Shown: in pieces, positions 47,231 to 58,246 of the stretch
Layout of the letters: every line of letters begins with the position of its first letter
How positions within the stretch are numbered: the stretch's first letter is position 1
Assembly (NCBI GenBank): GCA_947179155.2
Contig: OX359284.1
Coordinates: 9,736,432 to 9,800,431 of the forward strand
Source of the DNA: Hedera helix
Taxonomy: Eukaryota > Streptophyta > Magnoliopsida > Apiales > Araliaceae
DNA length: 64,000 nucleotides
Direction of reading: 5' to 3'
Position numbers and translations under genes: made by a program
Notes under the pieces: generated by a model
The model's input: only the letters and a program-made list of their open reading frames with translations
Database searches by the model: none
What the model was told of the DNA's origin: nothing

Positions 47231-48698
47231 TAAAATGGCGAACAAGTTTTTGCAGGAAGGCGACAGCTCAACACAGGAAATCAAGGGAATGATGCACTCC
47301 ATGCAACAGAGAATGGAATGATTGGCTTAATGATAAGACACGATGCATGGTTTCAATATGAATGTCGATCAGGCTTTGGCTCAAGCCTGCTCCATTTTTC
47401 AACTTTCGGATGTTCCAATGTTACCCGGTTACCCACCAATAGATCATTTTAGCGGATACGAGGCATGAATAAGACAGTCAGGGAAGTCCCCGTTGCTTTT
47501 GTTTTCTTAGTCACCATTGAGGACAATGTTATGTGCAAGTTTGGGGGGGGGGTGTTTATGTGTTTAAATTTTCATGTTTTATGTATATAAAAAAAAAAGA
47601 AGTTATAAATGTTTGTTACGTCAAATGCAGTGAATTTTGTGGGTATATTCACTACAAACCCTCACGAGATACAAACTCATCCACATAGGGTAACCATGGG
47701 GTTCAAAGGCTTGTTGCACATGTTAAGTGCAATCGTGGTATCTACGAAGAGGGACTTAGGTTTTTTAATTTAATGTAATTCGTTTCTATTTATCTAGTTT
47801 TAATTATCAGACTGTGTTTACATGTAGGGTGTACAATACATTTAGTTGAGTCAAGCGATGAGTTTATTCGAGTTGGCAAGTTTGGCCATTTATAAGAATT
47901 CGGTTATGAGCTTACACAGGATTGAAAACCTTGCATAGTTAAGGTTTCACTGGGAAGTTTGTTTTAAATCTGCAGGATCCCTATATAAGCACTAGTATAT
48001 CAGTGAAACTCTGATGGGTTTGCTCGGCATTAGTGAAAGTGAATCCAAGGTAAAAGCTCAAGTTTGGGGGGGAAGGGGTACCACAGTGTTGAATTTTTTT
48101 TTTATTAAAATTATTGTTAAGTAGCTCGACTAATCTGTTTTTGTCGCCTTTATTACTCAAACAAGTAACCCTGTAGGAGTGTCTCTACACTTAATACCCG
48201 AAACCCGTCTGGTTTAGGAGTCATTTGGGAAAAGTTTGTTACAATGGTAATTCTGAATAGCCTAATAGAAACAGACATTGCACATGCCGCGCGTGAGGGA
48301 ATATAAGCGAGATGGAGCGTAAAACGCACTCGTCCCTTGTAACTAGGTATTAAGGTATCCTTTCTGCTTGAGTGAATGCTTGGATGAGCTGATTCTTATG
48401 AAAAGATGAGACCCTAGAATTGTTAATACAATTCACTGATAAGGAGGCAATGCTACTTGGAGGAAGTGATTTGTACACATACACAATTTTGGGGTGAATG
48501 CAAGTTTAAAATTGATGGATGAGTTGAAATTGTGACAAGTTACGGGTTAAATCCTTCTGTGGGTATGTTTTAATCTTTGAGGCCATTAGTAAGGGTGTCG
48601 TGTGAGTTTGTCGCTTGACTATTAGGTATTTCGTGTTGTGTAATGCATCACCGTGTCCATTTTGCTTGCGGACAAGGAAGCAGTCAAGTTTGGGGGTG
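47231..48698 (+). mobile_element. Internal remnant of Athila-like element E
   Basis: Only 1.5 kb. Near 47270-47470 a broken frame reads like a retroelement leader/Gag piece (M-M-H-S-M-Q-Q-R-M-E). The sequence GGACAATGTTATGTGCAAG followed by a G run (47519-47551) and CAAGTTTGGGGGTG (48685-48698) resemble the 3' regions and PPT of Athila-type Ty3/gypsy elements. No RT or integrase remains. Confidence 0.6.
48684..48698 (+). other. PPT of element E
   Basis: TCAAGTTTGGGGGTG directly before the TGTTGACTGG LTR start. Confidence 0.7.
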
Positions 48699-50038
48699 TG
48701 TTGACTGGGTTTTATACCCATGAAAGTAAATTTCATAACTGATAATATGCAAGTCATCAAGGTCTTTTGTCAAAAAATTTAGTTTAACGTTCATATTTCT
48801 TTTAGTTTTCAGGAAAAATCTAGAGTCAAGGACAAAATGATAAAATTAATGTCATGAGCGTAGCTGCGTTGTAACAGGCTGCAGCTGGTCTATACCACAA
48901 AGTATTAAAGCCAAACATAGAAGGTTCAAGCGTATCTGCTTTGAAGTTGGGTGTAGTTGTGCTTCCTCGCATGATCAGTTAACCATTTGCTATCCTGGTG
49001 GGACTCATTGGGAGTTAAAAAGAGGAGTCGTGATCTAAAAACCAGGAAGCACTAAGCTGGAAAAAAAAGGGGACGCTGAAGCAAATAGGGATCAATCAGA
49101 GCAGAAGGAGAAGAACATTGGAGAAAGAGCAAAAGCATAACAACATTGGAGAAATAGCAGAAGCAGAGCAACATTGGAGAAATGAAGAAACAGACTTAGA
49201 GCAAGAGGAAGAAGATTTATCGTCTACACAGTTTTTCTCTTCCCTTCAATTTAAATTTGTATTCTAAATATGTATGATAATTTGTGGATCATGAAGTTCT
49301 GTGATTTAATTATGAACTAATTACTTTTGTTTAAGACTTCAATGGATATCTATGTTTAATTTGAAATAAGTGTTACCAGATAGTTGTTGATGTTTGTACT
49401 TGGGTTGTCTATCATATTGGTATTTAATTTATCAATTACATGGCCAATAATTAACTTGGTATCTTGTATAATGTTGAGAGATGGAGTATAGGAATAGACA
49501 TTTGTATGATAGCATGTGTTTATGGTTTACTTGATGGAAATCATAATTAGTGAACAAGATAGAAATATACTTGTTGACCATATAACACTGTGAGAGAACC
49601 CGTGGAAGAAAATTCCTTGTTAATTCAATCCACATTGGATGTTTTCCCTAGTTCTATTACTTGATTGGTAGATTTAGGTAAATTTGTTGAATGGTAATCG
49701 AGAGATACTTATCAACACTATTAAGAGTTTTCGGTTAACAGCCCACTGCTAACATAAACGTAATAATTCAATTCAATTAATAGCATAGAGTGAAGTTGCA
49801 GTCTTAAACCTTGTTAACCTTCATTCAATTTGTCACTCTTTGACTTTTAACAAGTTAGTGGTAATTTTCAGTGCATCAGGTTGTACCAACAGAATTCAAA
49901 TCATGGGTTTAAATGAGACTATTTTAATTGAAATTATTGACATTAGTTGTTAAGTGAAAATCCTTGTGGGACGATACCTTGCTTGCCTTAATACTATTAT
50001 CTGACCACGTATACTTGCGTGTGGAATTTTCTAAGGCA
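48699..50038 (+). mobile_element. Element E right LTR
   Basis: 1340 bp from TGTTGACTGG to about GGCA. Similarity to the left copy continues a dozen bases further, so the exact end is uncertain. Many small indels separate the two, so the element is old. Confidence 0.7.
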
Positions 50039-50342
50039 TAAAAAGGCGAAAAAAATCCCAAATTCTGATGTATCAGTGGGATAGAAGTATATTTATAGCA
50101 ATATGCTATCAAATATAAAGTACTACACACTAAGTCAGTTGCATATGAATATAAATATATTATGTTTATATGCCTTATATGATTAAATTGTCTATCAACC
50201 TTTAAAGTGTTTTAGAGATAATATAATAATAGTAAATAAGGAGGTAATAATATAAGTTTTATTAAATAGAAAATGCCGCTTAGAAGGAGACATACAGAGC
50301 AGTAACCACCGAAAGAGTTAGTGAACAATGATAGGGATCAAA
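50039..50342. other. AT-rich spacer with possible gag start
   Basis: Mostly AT-rich. From 50273 an ATG opens M-P-L-R-R-R-H-T-E-Q then TAG, like the start of a chromoviral Gag into which element D inserted. Weak. Confidence 0.3.
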
Positions 50343-51240
50343 TGTAAGACCCCGAATTTTATGAAATATAAAATTTAATTTTTCTTCATATATATTTTTC
50401 TGAAACAGTAAGTGGTTAAATCGATAAAGTTTATAGTTAAGGATGTTATGTGCAAATTTTATTTTGTCGGGGAATATTCGTTTGGTCGGGGAATATTCGT
50501 GCCGTACGACGGCGCCGAAATAACTAATTATTAGTGGACCTCACAACGGAATATTTGTCGGATATAGAAAACGACAGAAGTAACCTTTTTAAATAAAAAT
50601 AGTCAACGGTGTTAACTGTTAAAATACCAGTGATAAAATAATAGTAGCATACGGTAATTTATGGTATTTTTCTGTAGCACACGGTACTCTGCAGTAGCAC
50701 ACGGTATTGCACAGTGTATCATATTATTGGTCTGATAATTGACACCGTAACTGTTGCGCATCATTTCATCAATAATTGTCACTGCATAATATTTTATGTT
50801 ATCAATTCAATAATTGTTGCTACACAGTATTTTGCATTGATTTAATAATTGTCATTATACTGTATTTTATATCATTGAGTCAATAATTGTTGCTGCACTA
50901 TTTTTAAAATTATTGAATCTAATAATTGTCACAGTAGCAAATATACTGTAATTTATATTATTAAATTAATAATAATCTGTAACGTGTTTATTACGTTATT
51001 GTTGAATTATTGTTATAGCATTATTTTAATATATATGTTGGACCCACAGGAAGAATAAATAAATCTTAAAAAAAATATATATATATATAATAATAATTAA
51101 TTTTACTATTTGGAATAGTAACATGTGGACCCTATGTGGGGGCCACATGAATTGTAAATGGAATGAGTTTTTGCTGGAAATCTGCTGGTTGGTGAAGGAA
51201 GAAAAAAAAAGGCAGCTGCGCTGCTTTTGTAGAAAATTTA

Positions 51241-51263
51241 GGCTGGCGTGCAGCACGCCAGCC
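51241..51263. promoter_or_regulatory. GC hairpin upstream of the D promoter
   Basis: Arms GGCTGGCGTG/CACGCCAGCC with a 3-base loop, 30 bp before the TATA box. Confidence 0.7.
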
Positions 51264-51292
51264 ACCTACCACGCATAGTGAAAGTTTTCTCC

Positions 51293-51300
51293 TATAAATA
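51293..51300 (+). promoter_or_regulatory. TATA box of element D
   Basis: CTATAAATAGC context. Start of transcription expected near 51325. Confidence 0.75.
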
Positions 51301-51432
51301 GCTTGCTCAACTGAATAGAAAAATCACACCTAAAACATAAAAATTTTCTATAAGAATTTTATGAGTTTTCTCTGAGAATAGTAAGGTTATTTTGAGAGTT
51401 TGAAAGTCAAAAGGAGTGCAGGAATTTTTCAA

Positions 51433-51434
51433 GT
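51433..51434 (+). promoter_or_regulatory. Putative splice donor in D LTR
   Basis: TTTTTCAA|GTAAGTC, a strong match to the plant donor consensus, about 105 bases after the expected transcription start. Confidence 0.5.
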
Positions 51435-51888
51435 AAGTCTTTTATTACAGAGTAGTAATTTCATAAATTCCTATTTTTCGCGGTATTCACAAATCTTCCC
51501 TTAGAAGACTCTTCTTTGAGAAGATTCATTTTTAAAAGCTTTCTTTAGAAGATTTATTTTGGAATATTATTTTAAAAACTATTTTAAAGTAGTTATATTA
51601 TACTACAAAAATTATGTTAAATATATATAATTTTGATAGTTCATAATATATGAATTATCATACACCTTGAAATTTATATGTGGTAATTACTAATTTTATT
51701 AAAAATATATAGGTTGATCAACCTCATTTAAATCAATATTCAGTCACGTGTTAAGGTAAGGGGTATCACTCTTTTCATCATCATAAATGGATATTATTTT
51801 CTTTCTTACTTGAAGGGATTATCATTCTTTGATTCTCGAAAATAATATCGTTTCTTTCTTGTGCCATTTACTTCCATGTATTAAATTG

Positions 51889-52089
51889 TGGAAATAACCT
51901 TACGGCGCAGAATACCGCCTGTTGGTGAATAACCTTTTGTATTTATTCCTTATTAATCTCTGAGAATAACCTTACGGCGCGGATTACCGCCTGTTTGGTG
52001 AATAACTCTTCGTATTCAAATTGATGGGAATAACCTTACGGCGCGGATTACCGCATGTTGGTGAATAACCCTTTTTATTTGTCTCCTGT
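51889..52089 (+). repeat. Tandem repeat in D LTR, three units of 64-69 bp
   Basis: Each unit has AATAACCTTACGGCGC, a TACCGC block and TTGGTGAATAA. A fourth degenerate unit follows. Confidence 0.85.
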
Positions 52090-53158
52090 GGAAATAATTT
52101 GTCTACACGAATTATCACATGACACTTTTATTCCATATTCGTAAGTGATATCATTTTCCTTTGTACTCATAAGGGATACCATCTTTTTCATCTTCCATTA
52201 TTCAAAATTACTATGATAAGGGATACTAATTTCCTTCACCTTTTGTTAATCAAACCTGCTACGGTAAGGGATATTATTTTCTTTCATACACCTAAATCGA
52301 AACTTATTATGGAACTATTGCTTCTATAATTCCTGAAAATATTATATGTTCCATAATAGTTGAATTTCACTATTTCAACTGAACCTTCCTATTTTCTGAA
52401 CATTTCTATTGAACTGTAATCGTTATTCTGAACTGTGGATCTTGAATATCATTTTTAAATTTCACTCTACATCATGTTGGCAATTTGGACATTATTTGAA
52501 TCTGCACAAAGTAAACTTCCGATACTTATTGTTTATCCTGTTCTTCTGTTCATCATTTGTATCACTGTTATTTGTATTAATCATCAATAATCAAGCTGTT
52601 GTGAATATCTGTGGCCGGGGGCACAGATGTGATATAATTGTTGAACAGATGATAGGTTAAAGGCGATATACTAGGTTAAAGGCGATACATCTGTTCGGTG
52701 TCTTTTATGGCACGTGGTTAATGTTCTCTTTGGCCCGTAGTGCAAAGATGAACTGTTGATTGGTATGATTATGACCAAAGGCTGAATCTGGTATAATCAT
52801 GACCGTTGGTGTTATATTGAATGTCTTTGGCCCGTAGTGCAAAGATGAACTGTTGATCTGCATGATTATTACCAGGAACTGTGAAGTTGTATTATCTTGA
52901 CTAATGGTATTTCAGATGATAAAAGTTGATGATATTTTTACTAAAAAGAGAAGCGAGTGGACATTATAGTCTGCATTATTCTTCTAATAGATTGCTCATT
53001 CCGCTGCTATTATTGATCTGAACATTGTTTAAGAATTTAACTACAGTTTTTGATATAAACCTTGTGGTCTATTGTATTCTATCAAGAACTCAACTGTTGA
53101 AGGCTAATGATAATTTATTCGTCATTATCTTAGTCATGATATTTCTTACTGGGCTATT

Positions 53159-53198
53159 TGAGCTCACCCCTTTCTTTTGTTCCATTGTTTTTCAACAG
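53159..53198 (+). promoter_or_regulatory. Putative LTR splice acceptor region in D
   Basis: TGAGCTCA palindrome containing CTCAC, a pyrimidine-rich stretch and CAACAG ending at 53198, with the same 26-32 base spacing as in A, B and C. Confidence 0.5.
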
Positions 53199-53426
53199 GA
53201 GATGAAAACGTAACGGTGTCTAGCCGGGGGATGGAGTGAGAGTCCGAGGAATAGCTATCCTAGTCTTCACGTGTTGTAAAATAGTGTGGCAATAATAGTG
53301 AAGACTTAGATGAGTATTATTATACACTGTATTGTTGTACGTTGTGCTTTGTTGTAATAATTTTGTTGTAGTCTTTTGACGACTCAAGTTTGGGCTGTGT
53401 GGGCCTAGATTTGGGGGCGTCACAGT

Positions 53427-53438
53427 TGGCATCAGAGC
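53427..53438 (+). other. PBS of element D
   Basis: TGGCATCAGAGC, one base different from the initiator tRNA-Met match of A and C. Confidence 0.85.
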
Positions 53439-53622
53439 TTAGGGATATGGTCTTTAATGGAGATATGGGGTTAGAACTAGGAGGGGAGAGACGAATAGAA
53501 TCAGTCACTAGTGCGTCCTACCTAAATTAGATTTTTATCTAATGAATTGATTTGAATATAGGGACATGAAGTGATGAGTCAGTTTGTTTGAACTAACAAT
53601 TATTTTGTGACCACAGTTAAGT

Positions 53623-53936
53623 ATGACATCTGGAAATCAAGAGGTTAACTATGGAATACCCAAAGCAAATGTAGCCGAGAATCAGGAGGCCCCAAACAAT
53701 CCTCCTGCCAACTCAGGAAATAATGTTCCTGATAACATGATGAACGATGGATTCTTTAGGAATTTCATGCAGTTCATACAGAATCAAGCAAGAGGAAATC
53801 CAGTCAATAATAACGGTAGAAACGCTGGTAATTTGAGGATGGTCACTGTCAAGCAATTTAAAGAATTGGGACCACCTGAATTCCACGGGAAGCCTGACCC
53901 ACTCAAAGCGGAGGCATGGCTAAAGTAGACGACAAA
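53623..53936 (+). pseudogene. gag: Element D gag, 5' part
   Basis: ATG preceded by acceptor-like GACCACAG (53616). Asn-rich start, then F-K-E-L-G-P-P-E-F-H-G-K, the chromoviral capsid start seen in C3. A TAG at 53926-53928 ends the frame in the first copy of a 180-bp duplication. The second copy has CAG there. Insertion of C3 removes the rest from this window. Confidence 0.8.
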
Positions 53937-54260
53937 TGTAATGTCCTAGAATTTCCACGTCATTATTAATTAAATTATTAATTTAATTTCCGACGAGTTA
54001 GTTTTACGAGATTATTTAAATCTTTTTATGTGATTAATTAATTATGTGATTAAATGATTATGTAATTAATTACTAAAATTACTCAAAGCGGAGGCATGGC
54101 TAAAGCAGACGACAAATGTAATGTCCTAGAATTTCCACGTCATTATTAATTAAATTATTAATTTAATTTCCGACGAGTTAGTTTTACGAGATTATTTAAA
54201 TCTTTTTATGTGATTAATTAATTATGTGATTAAATGATTATGTAATTAATTACTAAAATT
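53901..54260 (+). repeat. 180-bp tandem duplication across the D gag / C3 LTR junction
   Basis: 53901-54080 and 54081-54260 are identical except one T/C (the TAG/CAG difference). Each holds 36 bases of D gag and the first 144 bases of the C LTR, so it arose after C3 inserted. Confidence 0.97.
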
Positions 54261-54980
54261 AATTAAAGGGGGTCACTAATATGTTATTTAAATTAGTGAA
54301 CAAACCCTAAAGTTTTAATATCAAAATAATTGATAAGTTTCCTATTAATTAAATATTCAATTAAATTGAATATAATGAGTTAATTAAATATAATAAATTA
54401 ATTAATATGATTATTAATTAATGTAAATAATGTGAAATATTAATAATAATATTTATTAGTCCATTTAGTAATTTAATACTTATGGGTTAGAATATTTAAT
54501 TATTTATTCAATCTAATTATTTATTTAATCATGGATTGAATAATTAATGTGTAAATTATTAAATTAGCCCAACATGGGTCAATTGGTAGCCCAAGTGTAG
54601 AATAATAAAATTTGATAATTTAGTAGCCCAAACAATTTAATAGAAGCTCAATTGGTATTTTAAATTAAAGCCCAATGATTGGCCCACTTGAAAAATACTT
54701 AATTAAACTATTAATTATTAAAAAGTAAGCAAGGTGACATTAAATTTGGGACAAAAAGGTGCTATCAGCCGTGTATGTGAGTGAGGAGAGAGAAAATGAT
54801 TTTTTTTTTATTTTCTTTTATTTTTCATTTATTTAATATTAGGTTGCTTGTTTTGATTTTTGGGAAAGTCCTTTCCCACAAAATTCTCACCAACTAAGTA
54901 TGGACTAAATTTCTTGTGTAAGTATCTTTGCTATCTCATGATGGTAATTTTTATAGATATAGATTTTATATTTATCCAAA

Positions 54981-54998
54981 TTGTAAGTATACTTACAA
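54981..54998. promoter_or_regulatory. 18-bp palindrome upstream of exon 1, C3
   Basis: Identical to 30399-30416, next to a TATA-like TTTATATTTAT. Confidence 0.6.
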
Positions 54999-55113
54999 TT
55001 TAGGAGCATTGTGTTAGTCATTCTTCTTCTTCCATTTTTCAAGCTAGAGAGCATTTGAGAGTGTAGAAAAAATATATTTGAGAGACTAAGAGAGGAGAAA
55101 GAGTTCTTGGTTC

Positions 55114-55172
55114 ATGCCTTCCAACTTCACAACTTATTTTGGAAGAAAAAGAAGAATAGCCATTAAATCAAG
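55114..55172 (+). CDS. Putative pre-gag exon 1 in the C3 LTR
   Basis: ATG plus 18 codons, then phase-2 AG at a consensus donor (TCAAG|GTAATG). Residues M-P-S-N-F-T-T-Y-F-G-R-K-R-R. Joined to 58246 it reads AGG-ATG and stays open into the pre-gag ORF. The intron would be 3073 bases and would remove the PBS and leader stem-loops. Conservation with A is at residue level despite base changes and a one-codon indel. Confidence 0.6.
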
Positions 55173-55707
55173 GTAATGATTATTTTAAATAAAGTTTTGT
55201 TTTTAAATTAAATAAATCATCATGTTATTATAAACATGTTAATATAGTTATTAATGTGTAGTTGTAATATTTATGCCATGCTTGAGTTTAATAGGTTTGG
55301 TTTGTATTTTGGTATATTTTATATGCTAAAATATGTGTTTAATAGTGTGTAAACAAGTTTTGAAATTTATGTCCAAAAATATTTTTATAAAACTTAGGTT
55401 TGATGTTCTAATATTATAGAACATTAAATCATGAGAAAAACAAAGTTTGAATCACTCAAAATGGAGTTATACACAAAAAGTTATGATTTATAGTAGTTTA
55501 TGTGATGTAAAAATTTTTATAAAAAAATAATGATATTAAATCATGAAAAATTTATTTTTCATGTTATAAATTAATATAAGGTGATTGGTAATTTTTTTGG
55601 ATTTTTATTGATGATTTAAAGCTTACTTATTGGTATATTTTTATTTAAAATGGGTATTGCCGGACACTGTTCACATTCTGCCGGAACAAAAAAAAAAAAT
55701 TATTATT

Positions 55708-55873
55708 GCCGCGCAATGCGCGCAGCCACTGTTCACCAGTGACGCGAAGCTAAACGACGTTGTTTGGTGTCCGTCTGATTTTACTCCGCGCGATACGCGC
55801 GGAAGCCGAATCCGGCTTTTCAGAAAACAGCGTCGTTTTAAGCCGTAAAAATCTGAACGCGCGCCATGCGCGG
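55708..55873. repeat. GC palindrome cassette in C3
   Basis: CCGCGCAATGCGCGC, CCGCGCGATACGCGCGG and GCGCGCCATGCGCGG types alternating with AAACGACGTTGTTT and AAACAGCGTCGTTTT. Confidence 0.8.
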
Positions 55874-57669
55874 TAGGAAAAGTTCGGGGAAATTACAAGT
55901 TTGCCCCTCCGTGTTTTTCTCGGCGAAATTACGATTTTACCCTCGTTTCAGTTTTAAACTTAATTACAGAAATGTCATTCGGGTTTAATTTAATTAATTT
56001 AAATATTTAAAAAACTAATTTAAAATTATAACAAAAATAATAATAATACAAAAATGATATTGGGAGGATATTTTTAATTAAGTTTAATATTTAAATATTT
56101 TAAATATTAATCTACTTAGCTAAATCATGGTTAAGTTAAATAAATTTATTAGTTATTTATTATTTAAAATGTTAATAATAAATAAAGGTAATAAATTAGC
56201 AAATTATTATTTAATTCCTATTAAATAATAATTAAAGAGAGATAAAATTTATAAAGTAATTATTTATTATTTAAATATTATTAAATAATAAATAAGGATA
56301 ATTAAGTAATTAATTATTATTTAATTAGCATTAAATAACGATTAATGGAAATTAAGGTATTAGATTAATAATTTATTATTTAATTTAAATAATAAATAAG
56401 AATGATTTGATTATTATTTAACCTTAAATAATAATTAAAATTAATTAAATAATTAATTATTATTTAATTGACATTAAATAATAACTAAAGAGGATTAAAA
56501 TGAGTAAACTATTATTTAATTTCCTTAAATTAAATAATAGGTAAGGTTAATTACTTAGTTAACTATTAGTTGATTAATATTAAATTAAAGAAGGTAAAAA
56601 TGAATCAATAATTATTTATTATTTAATTATTATTAAATAATATATAAGTACAATTAGTTATTATTTATTTTAAATAATAACTAGAGTTAATTAATTAATT
56701 TCTATTTAACCAAGATTAAATAGTAATTAAATAGAGATCGAGTTAATAAAATAAATTGAACTTAATTATGCTTTAATTAAACAATTGTAATAAGTTGTTT
56801 AAGGGTTTAATAAGTGTCCAACACTTAAGAAAAATATTTTCTAACTTATTAAATTATTAACCTAAAATGATTAAGGGTCTATAAGGTTAATAATATTGTT
56901 TTGACTAATGTAAATTATGTGTTAGTACTTATATGATAAATAAGTACCTTAGTACGCGTGTAGTTGTGCAAATACGCCGTACTAATTATTAGACCAACTT
57001 TATTAATGTTATGTCTTTTCAAAGCCAATTAATTAAAGCTAGACATATATTGTAGCTGAGCAGACAGGCAAGTTCCTTATCTCTAAACTCATTTCATTGA
57101 GCAAAGTATTTATTTAAGCTTGAATTGTTATTTCCAAGCATGCTTTGAGTGGTTTAATTACTTTACAATTATTCCACATCGATATTATTGTTATTCGCAC
57201 TTGTTGCACTTGAGATTGTACAGTCATTGACTTGTACTTAATTACTGTTCTACCGTTTAAAGAACTGTTCAAAGTAGGTCTAAGCCATTGTTCGGCTAGA
57301 CATTATGTTAAAGATTTTAAAGGCTATCCAAATCATTGAAGATGCGGATTCTTAGACTATTATGAACACCCCTTTATTATAGGGGAGTACCCTGTATCTA
57401 ATATCAGGTACAAAAAAAAAATACGGAAATTAAATGTTATGCATACACATATTGTACTGAGGCTGATCCCCTCGGGTACATATTTCTGGTAGTAACCATT
57501 GAGTCAACCTGCTATTGACTACAGTGGATATTTATAGTTCATAGTCTAGTTGACTATCCTAATTTTAAAAGCAACTTATTATTCCTGCTTATGTTATTCA
57601 CATTATTGAATTGTTCAGCTATTCCCTTTCATTCATGATATATTGTTCCTTGTTGTTATTTAAACTTGT

Positions 57670-57718
57670 TGAGCAAACTAGTTGCTCACTCTTGCTATAT
57701 CATGAAACCTTATTGCAG
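57670..57718 (+). promoter_or_regulatory. LTR 3' splice-site region with branch-point hairpin, C3
   Basis: TGAGC-AAACTAGTT-GCTCA (57670-57688) with CTCAC, then TATTGCAG (AG 57717-57718). Confidence 0.5.
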
Positions 57719-58016
57719 TGCAACCCGAGACTTCGGGAAAGAACAAGGGTAAAGGAAAGATGAAGTAATAGACTTCGAGATGCAGCCCTGTAGTTAATTT
57801 AAATTAACTGTTATGTAATATAAACCCTAAGTACTTTATTAAGGGTATTTGTGTATTATTTTTGTAAGGTTATCGTATCTTGGGACTAGTAACACCTTTT
57901 GAATGAACAACATATGTTTATTATTCCGCATTTAGTTATTGTATGTTGTTTAGAGGTGAATGTTTGTGATGACCGGATCCGGGCATTTGGAACCCGAATT
58001 TGGGGGCGTCACAGGT

Positions 58017-58028
58017 TGGTATCAGAGC
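58017..58028 (+). other. PBS of C3 (initiator tRNA-Met)
   Basis: TGGTATCAGAGC three bases after the LTR end. Confidence 0.95.
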
Positions 58029-58101
58029 TGTAGGTTAGAAACGTTAGGATTGCGAAACCTAAGTTATAACCTTAGTATTAAACTCGTATTGAGTGTTAGG
58101 A

Positions 58102-58189
58102 GATAAATCGAGGAGATTTATCCTATGTGGTTTTGATGAATTGGGGAATTCATCGAGTCGAGTCGTACCCAATGAAATATAATTTCATT
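58102..58189 (+). ncRNA. Leader stem-loops SL1-SL3, C3
   Basis: SL1 58102-58122 GATAAATC/GATTTATC; SL2 58135-58154 GATGAATT/AATTCATC; SL3 58171-58189 AATGAAAT/ATTTCATT. SL1 and SL2 differ from A and C2 by changes on both arms that keep pairing. Confidence 0.65.
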
Positions 58190-58246
58190 TCTTCAATGAA
58201 TATATTTTATTGCTGTACTGATGTTAGTTTTCTGTTGTGTTGTAGG

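Larger units (their letters stand above)
50343..53424 (+). mobile_element. Element D 5' LTR
   Basis: 3082 bp from TGTAAGACCCCG to GGGGGCGTCACA, followed by a PBS. Contains a 10-bp GC hairpin (51241-51263) and TATA box (51293-51300), donor TTCAA|GTAAGT (51433), a tandem repeat (51889-52089), a duplicated CTTTGGCCCGTAGTGC block (52729 and 52827), and a TGAGCTCA palindrome (53159) before acceptor TTTTTCAACAG (53198). The left flank is TCAAA. The right end of D is outside the window. Confidence 0.85.
54117..58013 (+). mobile_element. Element C3 5' LTR
   Basis: 3897 bp from TGTAATGTCC to GGGCGTCACA. In order: palindrome 54981-54998, ORF exon 55114-55172 with donor 55173, GC cassette 55708-55873, ATTATTTAA hairpin array about 56000-56760, CTGATCCCCTC near 57463, branch-point hairpin 57670-57688, acceptor 57717-57718. 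The left flank is ACAAA. Confidence 0.95.

Noticed and set aside
47231..48698. Envelope-like gene in element E
   Set aside because: Athila relatives can carry one, but no open frame or membrane segment of useful length is seen.
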